This document shows, piece by piece, positions 55,901 through 64,000 of a stretch of 64,000 nt of DNA. A program made the translations under genes and the position numbers. The stretch is taken from NCBI GenBank assembly GCA_958295665.1, contig OY282560.1:21101653-21165652 (forward strand). Direction: 5' to 3'. The notes below the pieces were generated by a model. That model saw only the letters and a program-made list of their open reading frames with translations. It made no database searches and was not told where the DNA came from. The stretch is from Tipula vernalis (Eukaryota; Arthropoda; Insecta; Diptera; Tipulidae). Position 1 is the stretch's first letter, and each line of letters begins with the position of its first letter.

Positions 55901-58900
55901 ATGTTTAATTCAATACTTTGTTTCAACAATACTTTAAAAAAATAATAAAAATTTGATTTAATACATTACATAGATTAAAAGAATTAAATAAAACAAATTA
56001 AAAATATATTTGGCTTAGCGTTTCTTTTTGGTGATAATTATTTTAATTTTATTAGACCGTTATTGTGTGAATGGATTTCCATTTTTTCACTATTTTGTGT
56101 GCTTTTGTTACTTTGTAAAATTTTTTATATAAAAAAAGAAAAATTCTTTATTATTATTTATTTTTATTATTTTAATATTTTTATCTTCCTTATAGTAACA
56201 ATCTGTTTTATTTTTTAAAAAAATCGATTTCGGATGCTTTCGCCTTCCTTTCTCAATTTTTAATTTAATATTATTACAAAATTATTAAAGTTAAGTCCTT
56301 ATATACTATTTGTTTTTACCCCTTCCACTCTTTGTATTGTTGATTATTGCTTCGTATAACCTATTTGTTCTAGTATTGATTTTGTCGTTTAAGATGTTAC
56401 TATTGTCTTTGTGTTTGTATATCTCTAATTCTTCTAGCCGATCTAGGGTTTTTCCTTTTTTTACTTTGTGTACAATTGTTAAGTTTTTGTCATAACTAGT
56501 GTATTCGTGGTTTTCTGTTTTTAAATGATGTGCGTAATTGGATTTTATTGTTTTCTTTGTTAGGTCGCTGGTGTGTTCTTTAAATCTCGTTAAAAAGGAA
56601 CGTCCCGTTTGACCCAGGTAGAATTTTTCGCAATTATCACAGGTCAATTTATATACTCCGGTGTCTATTTTTTCATTTTTGTTGTTTTGTTTAAATAATT
56701 GTTCCATTTTATTGTTGTTTTTGTATGCGGCGGTGTATCCATATTTTTTGAAATTTCTCTCGATTATTTTACTGGTTGTTTTATTATACTCTATGCTGAT
56801 GTATTTGTTTTCTAATCCTTTTTCTATTTTTTGTAATGTTGTTGCTTTCTTTTGGTTGTTTGTAGCTTTGTGTTTTTCGTTGATTTTTGTTATTAATGTG
56901 GCCTGGTATCCATTTTGTGCGGCTATATATTTTATTGTGTTGAGTTCTTCTTCGTAGTCCTTTTTGTTCATGGGTATGTTGTTCAATCGTTGGATCATGT
57001 GATTGTATGCAGCCATTTTGTGTCGGTGCGGATGGTGTGAGTTGTTATGTATCGTTTGGTCCGTTTGTGTTGGTTTTCTGTATATTTTAAATGCATGTCT
57101 TAAGTTATCGTTTTTTATTGTAAGGTCAAGGAAATTTATTTGTTGGTTCGTTTCAGTTTCTAATGTGAATTTTATGGTTGGTTGTCTCGTGTTGATGTAT
57201 TGATGTAATTTGTCTAACTGTCTGTTCGTGCCTCTAAAAAGTAATAATATGTCGTCGACGTATCTGTACCAGTAAACTATGTTGTTTTTGTATATGTTGT
57301 CTAAGTTGTGTATGTATTTTTTCTCAAAATTGTTTAAATATATTTCAGCTAATGTACCTGATAGTGGGCTTCCCATTGGTAAACCTACAGTCTGTTTGTA
57401 GTATTGTTTGTTGTGAGTGAAGTAGTTTTGTCTAGTTATCTCAGTGATTAAGTTTATGATTTCGTTTGTGTCTGTTGTCTTTAGTCCGTTGTTCAATAGT
57501 AGGTTTTTAGTTATTTCTATTGTTTCTTCTATTGGTATATTTGTATACATGTTTGTTATGTCGAACGATGCCAGTTTTGCGTTATGTGGTATTGTTATGT
57601 TTTTTATTTTGTTGACTAAGTTTATGTTGTTTTTCAGCGAGTTGTAGTTATCCCATTTTATATTTCGTTTTAGAATGGTGTTGATATGTTTTGCTATTCT
57701 GTATGTTGGTGCCGTTGTGAAGTTTATTAGTGGTCTTATCGGTACTCCTTCTTTGTGGATTTTTGGTAGTCCTCTTATTTTTGGTGCTTCTGGTTTGATG
57801 ATCTTGTTGTATCTTATGGTCCTATCACTTAATATGTTGTTTGATTTACTGATGACTTGTTTTATTCTTTTGTTGAATTCGTTGGTTGGATCCCCTTGGA
57901 GCATTTCTATTCCGTTGTTCCTGATGTATTCGTTTATCTTGTTGTTATATTCGTCGGTGTTTATTATTATCAATGTGTTGCCTTTATCTGCTTTTGTAAT
58001 AATATTAAATTAAAAATTGAGAAAGGAAGGCGAAAGCATCCGAAATCGATTTTTTTAAAAAAATAAAACAGATTGTTACTATAAGGAAGATAAAAATATT
58101 AAAATAATAAAAATAAATAATAATAAAGAATTTTTCTTTTTTATATAAAAAATTTATTAGACCGGTTTCGAACTTCACTTAAACAAAATTTTCTGTTTTT
58201 CTCTTAATGAAAGTTTTCGTTAAAAGCCGTAGAAAAGTGAAAAAAATGGAAAGAACCATTTTTACAATACAAATCCAATTTTTCGACTACTTGTGAAATC
58301 TTCTAGAGACGTAATAAAAACTGACCAAGGGCTTACAAAACATAAGTGACTAAATTAATTTCATTTTTCCATATTGCACAAATAATTTTGAATAAAATTA
58401 AATTATCTGTAACTTTGTAATGCGTAAAACGAGGGATCTGACAAAATGTTCGCTTAATTAATGCCAATTTGTAATTTTTTGAAAAAAAAGCTGTTCGTCG
58501 ATTCATTAGACGCATTTTATTTAACCATTTACAACTGTATCCAATACCATTTTGGTATTCGTCAATACCCGCTGTGTACGAGGTATTCAAAATCTAATAA
58601 TATTTTTTAGTTATTGTGTTTAGCACCAGGCAAATGGAATCTTCGCTAAATTTTATTTTTAAAGTTCTAATTCAATTTATTTTAATTAAAAAAATTGTTG
58701 TTTGGTGATTGGGGTTTTTTTTTGTTTTCGTGCCAGTATCTAACGTAAATTACAAAATAGTTGTATGTATATCAAAAATGTGACTCAAATATTTTGCCGT
58801 GATTTTTTTTTCGAAATTCAGCAGGGACGCGATTTCGAAATGAATACCAATTTGAATTTGGTCAAATCAAATGCGCCTATTATAGTTAACGATATTCTAT

Positions 58901-61043
58901 TTCAAATTTGAGAAAAATCGGCAAGAATGGAAACAGGAAAACGTCAAATTTGTGATGTGAGGTCCACCAACACAGCAAGAAATTCGATTTGTCATTCTCT
59001 TCGAATTTCGATATTATCTGAAACCCGCCGGAAATTTTCGGCGAATATCAAAGTGAATGCGCACAACTTGACTATTTTGAAATGGTTTCAAAGATTACAG
59101 GCTAGACAATTTTTTGTGGAAGACGAACCTGGTGAGATCGCCCCAAACCTTCAAGTGACGACACACAAATGTGGCCCTCGTGAACGACCTTGTGAATCCA
59201 AGAACGACTCAGGAATTGATATACCGGGTTTGCATGCTATGGCTGTGTCACGAATATTAAGAAGAATTACCCGAAGAAATCTGCTCGACGGGTTCCACGA
59301 ATTTTGCATGTGGATAAAAAAAGGCAAGTGTATGTGTGCTCAATATTTCCTACAAAAATTTGAAAATGGTCATTCTAGCTGCTTTAATAAAATTGTAATA
59401 GGCGATGAATCTTGGTTCTATAAGTATGACCCAGAAACTGAACACAGTCTACGGTACGACGCCCAGAAGATACGAGTCCGCCAGTTAAAACGGGGCAACA
59501 AAACTTACGACGTCGATCTTCACCAGGGCGAAAGTAGTGGCTCTATTTCATTGGCAAATGGTGAAACGGTAGCTGCCAATTGGTTACAGAAATTTGTTTA
59601 CTACAAGTTTTGAAAAATGTATTGGTGAATCTAGAAAAAAATTTAATTTCGTCGCTACTTATTACACCACGATAATGCAGCTGCTCACTCTGCAGATAAA
59701 ACAAGAAACTTTGTAACCCTGTCACTACCGTGTGATTTCTGGTTCCCAAAAAAAAAATTTAACAGCAGTCTTCGGTTCAATTGAGGAGATTATAAAGTCA
59801 GCCAAATGTTGAAATTGAAACTCTCCAAAAACACGATTTTGACGAGTGTTTTGAAAGGTAGCTTTATCGTTTAAAAAATGCATAAAAATAAATGGGAACT
59901 ATGCCGAAGAAAGATTAAATAAATTTGAGTTGAAAAAGCTTTTTGTTATCAATCAACTTAGCGAACTTTTGTTAAACCCTTTCGTAATTAATTTAATTAC
60001 ATTAAAACTATTATTTTCAAAAAGTTTATTATTTACATAATTTTTAATGTTCTTTACGTTACGTTGCATTAAAAATTTAATAACAAATTTTTATCAGCAA
60101 CAAAAATTTCTATCCTCTTTAGACAACGAAAGCGATAGATAGAACTACAGTGGTGGATAAAATAAAATATACCGATTAATTTTCTTATTGTTTATCATCG
60201 TTCATATAACGCAAACTACGATTAATTGGAGGGTTAATTTATGTCCGCATCGATATTTTCGTATTGCTTTAGAAAATTAGTAAATCGCTGGTTAAACAAC
60301 CATCTTGAAATATGTAATCTTGGAAATTGTTGAATTATTGCTAATTTTGAGGTTTTATGAAGTGGAAATTTAGTTTTAAAATATTTGTAAGAAAGGTATT
60401 TAGCAATTTATACGCCCAGATGGGAATATTCAGAGATTAAAAATATAGAAATTTGAGAACTTTAAAATCCAGTTATTTTAATATTAAAATATGTAAAAAA
60501 AAATTGTGGTTTAAGAATTTTATTAAATTATATAAGAATTTACGACCTACGAAATTTAACAGTTTACATTTCAATTAGTAAAAAATTTCCAAAATTTGTT
60601 TAATTAGTTGTTTTCTATTAGAGTTCTGCCAGCAAAAACTATTTGAAGAGGAAAATTTCTTGAAATCAAACTTCCGAATTTTTTAAATTCGAAGTTAATT
60701 TTATGTTTTTCCTTTTTTTCTTTCTTTTATTCTGCCATGACTGAACCACTAATTACTTCACTTATCAGTATTATTTTCCAAAAATACTAGAGTAGGCGAA
60801 TAGAGAGGATAGGAGGGCCCATAATAATCATAATTACATCAAATATTATAAAGTAAATAAATGTTTGTAGTGCAATTAGTTAATTAATTAATTTATATTT
60901 ATTTATTGTTTTTTTTCTTTTTATTTTTATTGCAGAATCATCTACCTAATATAAAAGTGCATGCATACTTTGCACCAATTACACCGCCACCAGCTACAAC
61001 TGGCCCCCGACCACGATATTGTCGTTGTTGTGAAATTCTTTGA
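43873..61043 (+). CDS. Fbxl20: F-box and leucine-rich-repeat protein, FBXL2/FBXL20 type (spliced)
   Basis: Eight coding exons join in phase 0 throughout: 43873-43902, 45486-45614, 51205-51288, 51388-51849, 51916-52107, 52170-52271, 52345-52557 and 60936-61043. All introns have GT-AG ends. They give 439 residues against about 436 for vertebrate FBXL20. The F-box is LPKEILLRIFSYLDVVSLCR near residues 25-45. Eleven or so cysteine-containing LRRs follow (for example LKSLSLRGCRSVEDQSI, LEEC...ITD, LSHCELITDDGIR). The C-terminus is HLPNIKVHAYFAPITPPP...RYCRCCEIL. The F-box recruits Skp1 of SCF ubiquitin ligases, and the LRR solenoid selects substrates. The last four residues, CEIL, are a CaaX box ending in L (geranylgeranylation expected), so the ligase is likely membrane-anchored. 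Drosophila CG9003 is the expected relative. The first exon is the least certain. Confidence 0.93.
45486..45614 (+). CDS. Fbxl20: FBXL exon 2, F-box
   Basis: Acceptor TTTTCAG, then QPTHNNNNNTTILYDEISLR leading into the F-box LPKEILLRIFSYLDVVSLCR and CAQ, donor GTAAGC. The poly-Asn run is encoded by AAC repeats. Confidence 0.92.
46978..47155 (-). other. Unassigned open frame inside FBXL intron 2
   Basis: The minus strand is open for ~58 codons and reads in part SDAIDSPYVICFVEKDDDYE and IVDYPRFALCGLCGL, ending with an asparagine run and stop. The composition is less AT-biased than its surroundings and the four cysteines are spaced in pairs. It has no ATG at the start and a stop just upstream. 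It could be an exon fragment or an old transposon gene piece. I do not recognise it. Confidence 0.25.
47360..47950 (+). pseudogene. mariner remnant, internally deleted
   Basis: One frame has KEVKIFVIKNRRLTIRDLVD, the helix-turn-helix linker of mariner transposases (VRDLI..NRRLTIREL). After a short unrelated join, another frame reads FDSIELIQAESKKDLKAIPE, the C-terminal RFDSIEAIQ..S..ELKAIPE block. The catalytic region between them has been lost. The upstream GGTGGTCAAAAAGTAGTAAG at about 47358 could be its terminal repeat. It is inserted in FBXL intron 2 in the gene's orientation. Confidence 0.75.
48297..48500 (+). other. Small open frame of unknown status
   Basis: Encodes 67 residues beginning MYLENGKYATIYFDNEDDNM with a CSICSKGF pair of cysteines toward the end. 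No family is recognised and no splice or promoter context supports it. It lies in the FBXL intron and may be chance. Confidence 0.15.
51205..51288 (+). CDS. Fbxl20: FBXL exon 3
   Basis: Acceptor TTTTAG, then VSKHWNNLALDGSNWQKIDL followed by FNFQRDIE, donor GTAAAC. This completes the F-box with the conserved W...LALDGSNWQ...LF.FQ block. Confidence 0.95.
51388..51849 (+). CDS. Fbxl20: FBXL exon 4, LRRs
   Basis: Starts GPVIENISLRCGGFLKSLSL. Six LRR units follow with the cysteine-type consensus (LxxLxLxxCxxITDxxLxxLxxxC). The exon ends at LHSCH before GTAAGT. The frame continues for two codons into the intron and then stops. Confidence 0.95.
51916..52107 (+). CDS. Fbxl20: FBXL exon 5, LRRs
   Basis: Acceptor TTCCACAG, TITDASVTKLAEKCHNLKQL through LEVAGCSQFTDLGFQALGK, donor GTAATA. 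The preceding intron is only 66 bp. Confidence 0.95.
52170..52271 (+). CDS. Fbxl20: FBXL exon 6, LRR
   Basis: Acceptor TTAATAG, NCKYLERMDLEECNQITDL through CPSLEKL, donor GTAAGA. The intron before it is 62 bp. Confidence 0.95.
52345..52557 (+). CDS. Fbxl20: FBXL exon 7, LRRs
   Basis: Acceptor GTAACAG, TLSHCELITDDGIRQLAAGS, then LELDNCPLITDATLEHLISC and RIELYDCQLISRNAIRKLR, donor GTAAGT. An 8.4-kb intron with several transposon insertions follows. Confidence 0.95.
53278..53700 (-). other. Unassigned minus-strand frame, possible retroelement remnant
   Basis: The frame 53514-53278 contains VMGSPITPAKAGSRLTLIGP and a lysine-rich end, within a GC-richer patch of the FBXL intron. Upstream on the same strand a frame reads VRTALSLTALTRSVTDALSL, loosely like the start of a BEL/Pao protease region (LPTALVRV...G). 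The match is weak and the function is unassigned. Confidence 0.25.
54513..54585 (+). ncRNA. tRNA-like sequence with A and B boxes (SINE or tRNA pseudogene)
   Basis: GTGATAGCTCAGGCGGTTGG at 54517 contains a clear A box (TAGCTCAGGCGG) and GGTTCGATGCT at 54564 a B box, ~32 bp apart as in a tRNA. The acceptor and anticodon stems do not pair well, so it is not a working tRNA. It is more likely the head of a tRNA-derived SINE whose body would extend toward 54960. A matching end was not identified. Confidence 0.5.
56119..56280. repeat. Penelope-like inverted repeat, left copy
   Basis: Matches the reverse complement of 57993-58154 from AATTTTTTATATAAAA to ATATTATTACAAA, with one or two length differences in A/T runs. 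Confidence 0.9.
56306..58000 (-). CDS. Penelope-like RT with GIY-YIG endonuclease, N-terminally truncated
   Basis: The frame is uninterrupted for 555 residues from the first ATG and extends upstream to ITKADKGNTL, a start-of-RT motif of Penelope-like elements (KADKGN). It has RGLPKIHKEGVPIRPLINFT, LASFDITNMYTNIPIEETI (first catalytic D), VGLPMGSPLSGTLAEIYLN, and WYRYVDDILLLF (Y-x-D-D). The C-terminal GIY-YIG nuclease shows GVYKLTCDNCEKFYLGQTGR and RFKEHTSD (the catalytic R/H region). Related proteins have about 150-250 more residues before KADKGN, so this copy lacks its N-terminus. The lack of stops suggests recent insertion. Confidence 0.9.
   Translation of the reverse strand: MTKADKGNTLIIINTDEYNNKINEYIRNNGIEMLQGDPTNEFNKRIKQVISKSNNILSDRTIRYNKIIKPEAPKIRGLPKIHKEGVPIRPLINFTTAPTYRIAKHINTILKRNIKWDNYNSLKNNINLVNKIKNITIPHNAKLASFDITNMYTNIPIEETIEITKNLLLNNGLKTTDTNEIINLITEITRQNYFTHNKQYYKQTVGLPMGSPLSGTLAEIYLNNFEKKYIHNLDNIYKNNIVYWYRYVDDILLLFRGTNRQLDKLHQYINTRQPTIKFTLETETNQQINFLDLTIKNDNLRHAFKIYRKPTQTDQTIHNNSHHPHRHKMAAYNHMIQRLNNIPMNKKDYEEELNTIKYIAAQNGYQATLITKINEKHKATNNQKKATTLQKIEKGLENKYISIEYNKTTSKIIERNFKKYGYTAAYKNNNKMEQLFKQNNKNEKIDTGVYKLTCDNCEKFYLGQTGRSFLTRFKEHTSDLTKKTIKSNYAHHLKTENHEYTSYDKNLTIVHKVKKGKTLDRLEELEIYKHKDNSNILNDKINTRTNRLYEAIINNTKSGRGKNK
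57993..58154. repeat. Penelope-like inverted repeat, right copy
   Basis: The inverse partner of 56119-56280. Its inner end coincides with the truncated start of the RT frame. Confidence 0.9.
58800..59900 (+). pseudogene. mariner transposase pseudogene in FBXL last intron
   Basis: The frame 58927-59613 carries mariner-like pieces: ILKWFQRLQARQFFVEDEPG (helix-turn-helix, then the WF.RF..G.F..EDEPR block), a region corresponding to the VSRILR helix, and IVIGDESWFYKYDPETEHS (first catalytic D). Beyond the stop, another frame holds LLHHDNAAAHSADKTRNFV (second D) and a degenerate LSPCDFW segment (third D). Substitutions, frameshifts and no clear inverted ends mark it as old. Confidence 0.8.
60936..61043 (+). 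CDS. Fbxl20: FBXL exon 8, C-terminal tail with CaaX box
   Basis: Acceptor TTTTATTGCAG, NHLPNIKVHAYFAPITPPPA through RPRYCRCCEIL and TGA at 61041. The tail is the signature of FBXL2/FBXL20 proteins. CEIL at the end is a CaaX motif with leucine, which directs geranylgeranylation in this family. Confidence 0.95.
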   Translation, partial: NHLPNIKVHAYFAPITPPPATTGPRPRYCRCCEIL

Positions 61044-62660
61044 GATCAGGCTATTGGCTTAGCCAGAAAGATTTTGTGCAGAAATCGAGACGACTGATAT
61101 TTTAATTTATACAATAACTACAATAATATTTAATGAAAGTTGTTTTTTTGAATTATTTGTCTATCACACTTTTATACTATACATTTGAAACCACCCAATT
61201 GAGAGTAGCTATATACATATAAATAGATACCTAGACAAATATTTTTTTTATTAAACGATGCAAAAAACGCTATTTATTTTTTAGACGTTTTAAAATATTA
61301 AAAAAATTGTTTTTTTTTTACATAAATAAAATGTGTTCGATTTAGAGAAATGCGAAAAATATCTAATTATTAATTGTGATAGATAAAAACAAAAAATAAA
61401 TGTTTTTCATCTGAACAAGCGGCTTATTATGATTTTGGTTTACTAAATAAAGTTTTGGACAAGATTTGTGATGATAATTGCTTAAAAATAATATTGAATA
61501 TGAATAAAAATAAAATCATTAGATTTAAATTTAAAAAAATATAAAATTAAAAAATAATCAAGTAAAACCAAAAATAAAAAAGTCGTACTAAAAAAATCAA
61601 AATTTAATAATATAGTTTAAATATATTTTGCATTAACTAATTTAAATATATACACAAAAATAATTAAGATTTTTTTATAAAAAAAAAAAAAAATTAAAAT
61701 ACCAAAAAAAAAATAAAGAAATAAATTCGTCTATTTTTTAAAATACCAAAATACACACGTATTAATGTGAGAAATATATAACCAATTTATATAAACTAAA
61801 ATATTATTAAACTACACACTAAACAGTTAGAAATAATTTTTTAAATAAACGAATTTTAAAAAGTGGAAATGTACAGAGTGATATAAAGAAATGCAAAAGA
61901 AAAATCAACCACCAAAACCGAAATATGACGGCGGCTGCTGAAAAAATCTGGTAAATAAATGTTGTTTGCTTTGTTAATTTTTTTTTTTTTGTTCGCGAAA
62001 ATTACCTGGCATCATATTTGGGGTTAATATTTTATTACACCAGCCAAATATGCCAGCGAATTTGCTTGTTATGTTTTGTGTAATATGTAGAGGTAGACAG
62101 ACGACGATGACTTGATTTACAAAAATATTATTTTAAATTTATATTCGCAATGTATCATGGTTGATTCGGTTACTTTGATCTACACTATAACAATTGATCT
62201 AAAGCAATTTGTTTAAAATTATTATCTACACCATTCATCTAAAAATAATTGATTTGAGAACAAATTTCGAATTTCACTAACCATTTTGTAAGGATATTAT
62301 ATTTTATAAACAAAATGAAACACGATGCTCCTGTTATATTAATCACTCCGTTCCATCACCGATATATTTATTTTTATTCTCTTATATCTATCCCTATGCG
62401 CCATACCTTTCCATTTTTCCATATGGCTTTTTAACCCTACTACCCATCCCTATCAACCCAAATATTGCCTTTGCTTATTGTGTTTTTTTTCTCTTCCAGC
62501 TCGTCTATCCTGACATATATAGCGCCCTCGCTAATTTTTACATTATTTAACAAAACTATTTCATTACTTTACTTATTATCTAAATCTTATTGTTATATCT
62601 AATTCATTAAATTACATCGAAAATATAAACAAAATATAATAACTGAACAACGGATATATG
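61044..62660. other. FBXL 3' UTR and intergenic sequence
   Basis: Candidate polyadenylation words AATAAA occur at about 61325, 61395 and 61446. The rest is AT-rich. Sequence from about 62160 to 62660, partly CT-rich, may be the 3' end or LTR of the following minus-strand retroelement, but no repeat pair confirms it. Confidence 0.4.
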
Positions 62661-62688
62661 TCGTCATCTTAGTCCGAATTCACATATT

Positions 62689-62973
62689 CTATCTCGTATT
62701 CGGTATCCAAGTACTCAACCTCTTCCACATTAGAATCATCTGTTCGTCTCCCTTCTTTCTGGAATATATTTTTATATTCCTCGCATCGTAAATTCCCTCA
62801 AATGGCTTAGCCGTAACCTGATACCCCTCAATATCCCTGATCTCCCTCATTTTCGAAAAATAAAACTGTCTTCTGATCAGTTCACATACTTTCTCGACCT
62901 CCAAATGACCCATCTTATCATGGTATTTCCAGATAACTGTTCCTATCATTCGTTCCGGTACCACCAACTGCAA
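62689..62973 (-). pseudogene. Gypsy integrase zinc-finger fragment
   Basis: VPERMIGTVIWKYHDKMGHL and ELIRRQFYFSKMREI correspond to the H-H half of the integrase HHCC finger (…H...GH.G..KT...I...F..P.M...). The C-C half is not seen, and the following residues diverge into an acidic tail. A deletion has removed the catalytic core. Confidence 0.65.
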
Positions 62974-63069
62974 TCTATCCTTATCTCTCCTATAAACAAT
63001 GCCTTCATATCCCTTTAACCTCCCATCACTTATCCTTAACTTTATATTCCTTATATTCTCATCCTCTAG

Positions 63070-63826
63070 CTAACTTATATACATCTTCTCTTCAAATAAA
63101 TCTTTCTCATTCATTTCCAAATGGTATACTTTCATTCTACTTATGGCATCCAAATGTCTCATACGATCATCCTTACGATGTATTACTTCAAAGTCGTATT
63201 CTTCCAAAAATAAACCCCACCTGTCTATTTTGGCATTCAAATCCCGCTTTGCCAATGTTAAACGTAAAGCCTTGCAATCCGTTACTAATGTAAAATGTAT
63301 ACCAAATAAGTACGGTCTGAACCGTTTGATGGAATATACAACCGCCAGAGTTTCCAGCTCGAAACTGCAGCTTGGTCTCCGCATTGGTTGTCTTTCGGCT
63401 AAAATACATTATGGGATGAACCATCCTCTTTCTGCCTTTGCATTAACACAGTTCCATATCCTGACGCTGATGCGTCTGTATGTAACTGAGTCTCATTATC
63501 TACACAGTATATACCTAACACCGGCCTACTGATCAATAACTCTTTCAACCTAGAAAATGCTTCCCAATGTTCATCGCAAAACTCAAACACCTGACTCTTC
63601 ATTAAATCATATAACGCGGTGCCGCAACATTACTGTAACCTTGAATGAACTTCCTAAAATAACTCGTCATTCCTATAAATCTTTGTAACGCCTTACTATC
63701 TGCTGGAACTGGATAATTTTTTATTGTTTCGACATGCCCTTTGCTTAATGTGATCTGTGATCCCTTCACATTATATCCTAAATACTCGATTTCGGTTTTC
63801 AAAAACATACACTTAGTAATTTGCAA
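63070..63826 (-). pseudogene. Gypsy RT thumb and RNase H
   Basis: Three frames in order. 63826-63602: KCMFLKTEIEYLGYNVKGSQ and KALQRFIGMTSYFRKFIQGY (RT thumb and connection). 63602-63399: FEFCDEHWEAFSRLKELLIS and TQLHTDASASGYGTVLMQRQ (the first RNase H D). 63384-63070: CSFELETLAVVYSIKRFRPY (usually YxxxExExLAVVxAxxRFRxYL) and FTLVTDCKALRLT (third D). The order and motifs are unmistakable; the breaks make it inactive. Confidence 0.85.
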
Positions 63827-64000
63827 CTCGATACTATTCCCTACTAAAACGCTAAACAGTTCCTTCAGAAATCGATAAATGCTCTTCTATATCCTCGGTG
63901 GCTATCAATATATCATCTATGAAAACCAATATTTTCTGACCGTCCGTAAGCTCTTTTAATACTAGCTGTATGTATTTTACAAAATGCGCGGGCGCATTTG

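Larger units (their letters stand above)
56048..58164 (-). mobile_element. Penelope-like element with inverted terminal repeats and 12-bp target duplication
   Basis: A single long gene (56306-57973) is flanked by ~162-bp inverted copies at 56119-56280 and 57993-58154, almost identical and including TTCGGATGCTTTCGCCTTCC. The same 12-bp word TTTATTAGACCG lies outside at 56048-56059 and 58153-58164, the length expected of Penelope-like target duplications. About 60 bp between 56060 and 56118 are outside the inverted repeat. The gene is open, but its N-terminus is cut at the right-hand repeat. The insertion is antisense to the FBXL gene in its last intron. Confidence 0.85.
52558..60935 (+). other. 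FBXL last intron (8.4 kb), transposon host
   Basis: Between donor GTAAGT at 52558 and acceptor TTGCAG at 60935 lie the unassigned frame at 53278, the tRNA-like sequence at 54513, the Penelope-like element and a mariner remnant. The segments 54600-56047, 58165-58800 and 59900-60935 hold no recognised element. In vertebrate FBXL20 the C-terminal tail is likewise encoded downstream of the LRR exons. Confidence 0.7.
62660..64000 (-). mobile_element. Ty3/gypsy retrotransposon pol, running off the window
   Basis: The minus strand holds, from the window end inward, an RT fragment with NAPAHFVKYI and VFIDDILIATEDIEEHL. RT thumb (63826-63602), RNase H and an integrase zinc-finger region follow. Frame breaks occur near 63870, 63600, 63400 and 63070. 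The integrase core is missing before 62660. This is the third distinct gypsy-type element in the window. The 5' part lies beyond 64000. Confidence 0.8.

Noticed and set aside
56310..58066. Several plus-strand open frames rich in F, L, V
   Set aside because: They are antisense shadows of the Penelope-like RT gene; the hydrophobic composition results from reading its A-rich coding strand in reverse.
63143..63532. 129-codon plus-strand open frame
   Set aside because: Antisense of gypsy RNase H, which has clear motifs on the minus strand.

Overview
The window is AT-rich, intron-bearing arthropod DNA. Spliced protein matches and the retroelement repertoire point to a dipteran, probably a higher (cyclorrhaphan) fly, though the species cannot be fixed from sequence alone. 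Two cellular genes can be supported; almost everything else that is recognisable is mobile-element debris.

Cellular genes. (1) A cytoplasmic/non-muscle myosin essential light chain (Mlc-c type) lies on the minus strand at 33000-36005, with a calmodulin-style first coding exon consisting only of ATG. A second, phase-compatible alternative first exon sits only 88 bp upstream of the shared exon. (2) An F-box/leucine-rich-repeat gene of the FBXL2/FBXL20 type (Drosophila CG9003-like) lies on the plus strand in eight coding exons spread over 43873-61043. Its reconstructed length is 439 aa and it ends in a CaaX-type prenylation motif. Its introns hold a Penelope-like element, two mariner remnants and a tRNA-like sequence.

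Layout. 0-1.2 kb: Tc1/mariner and BEL/Pao fragments. 2.8-4.2 kb: a fold-back element with long inverted arms and an exact 13-bp flanking repeat. 6.6-7.3 kb: a Tc1-like remnant and a short MITE. 8.5-10.7 kb: degenerate and tandem repeats. 10.96-12.45 kb: an element with ~85-bp terminal inverted repeats. 12.7-15 kb: a small GC-richer patch, then extremely AT-rich sequence. 15.4-16.35 kb: piggyBac-like remains. 17.0-18.0 kb: Tc1 and BEL/Pao 3' ends, plus a 115-bp palindrome. 20.3-23.9 kb: a MITE and a decayed non-LTR retrotransposon. 24.15-25.04 kb: a mariner with both inverted repeats. 27.6-29.1 kb: a BEL/Pao pol fragment (minus). 29.3-32.2 kb: a CsRn1-like Ty3/gypsy. 33-36 kb: Mlc-c. 36.9-37.5 kb: a MITE and a hairpin. 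38.35-42.7 kb: a Mag-like Ty3/gypsy. 42.9-43.3 kb: half a MITE and a SINE-like head. 43.9-61.0 kb: the FBXL gene. 62.7-64.0 kb: another Ty3/gypsy (minus) running off the end.

The two cellular genes show no functional link to each other; they are neighbours in a transposon-rich landscape. No CRISPR, operon or prokaryotic system is present. The most notable observations are the alternative Mlc-c first exon, the near-perfect 136-bp hairpin in the Mlc-c intron, the fold-back element with a 13-bp target duplication, the inverted-terminus Penelope-like insertion with a 12-bp target duplication, and the palindrome that starts exactly at a predicted BEL LTR boundary.
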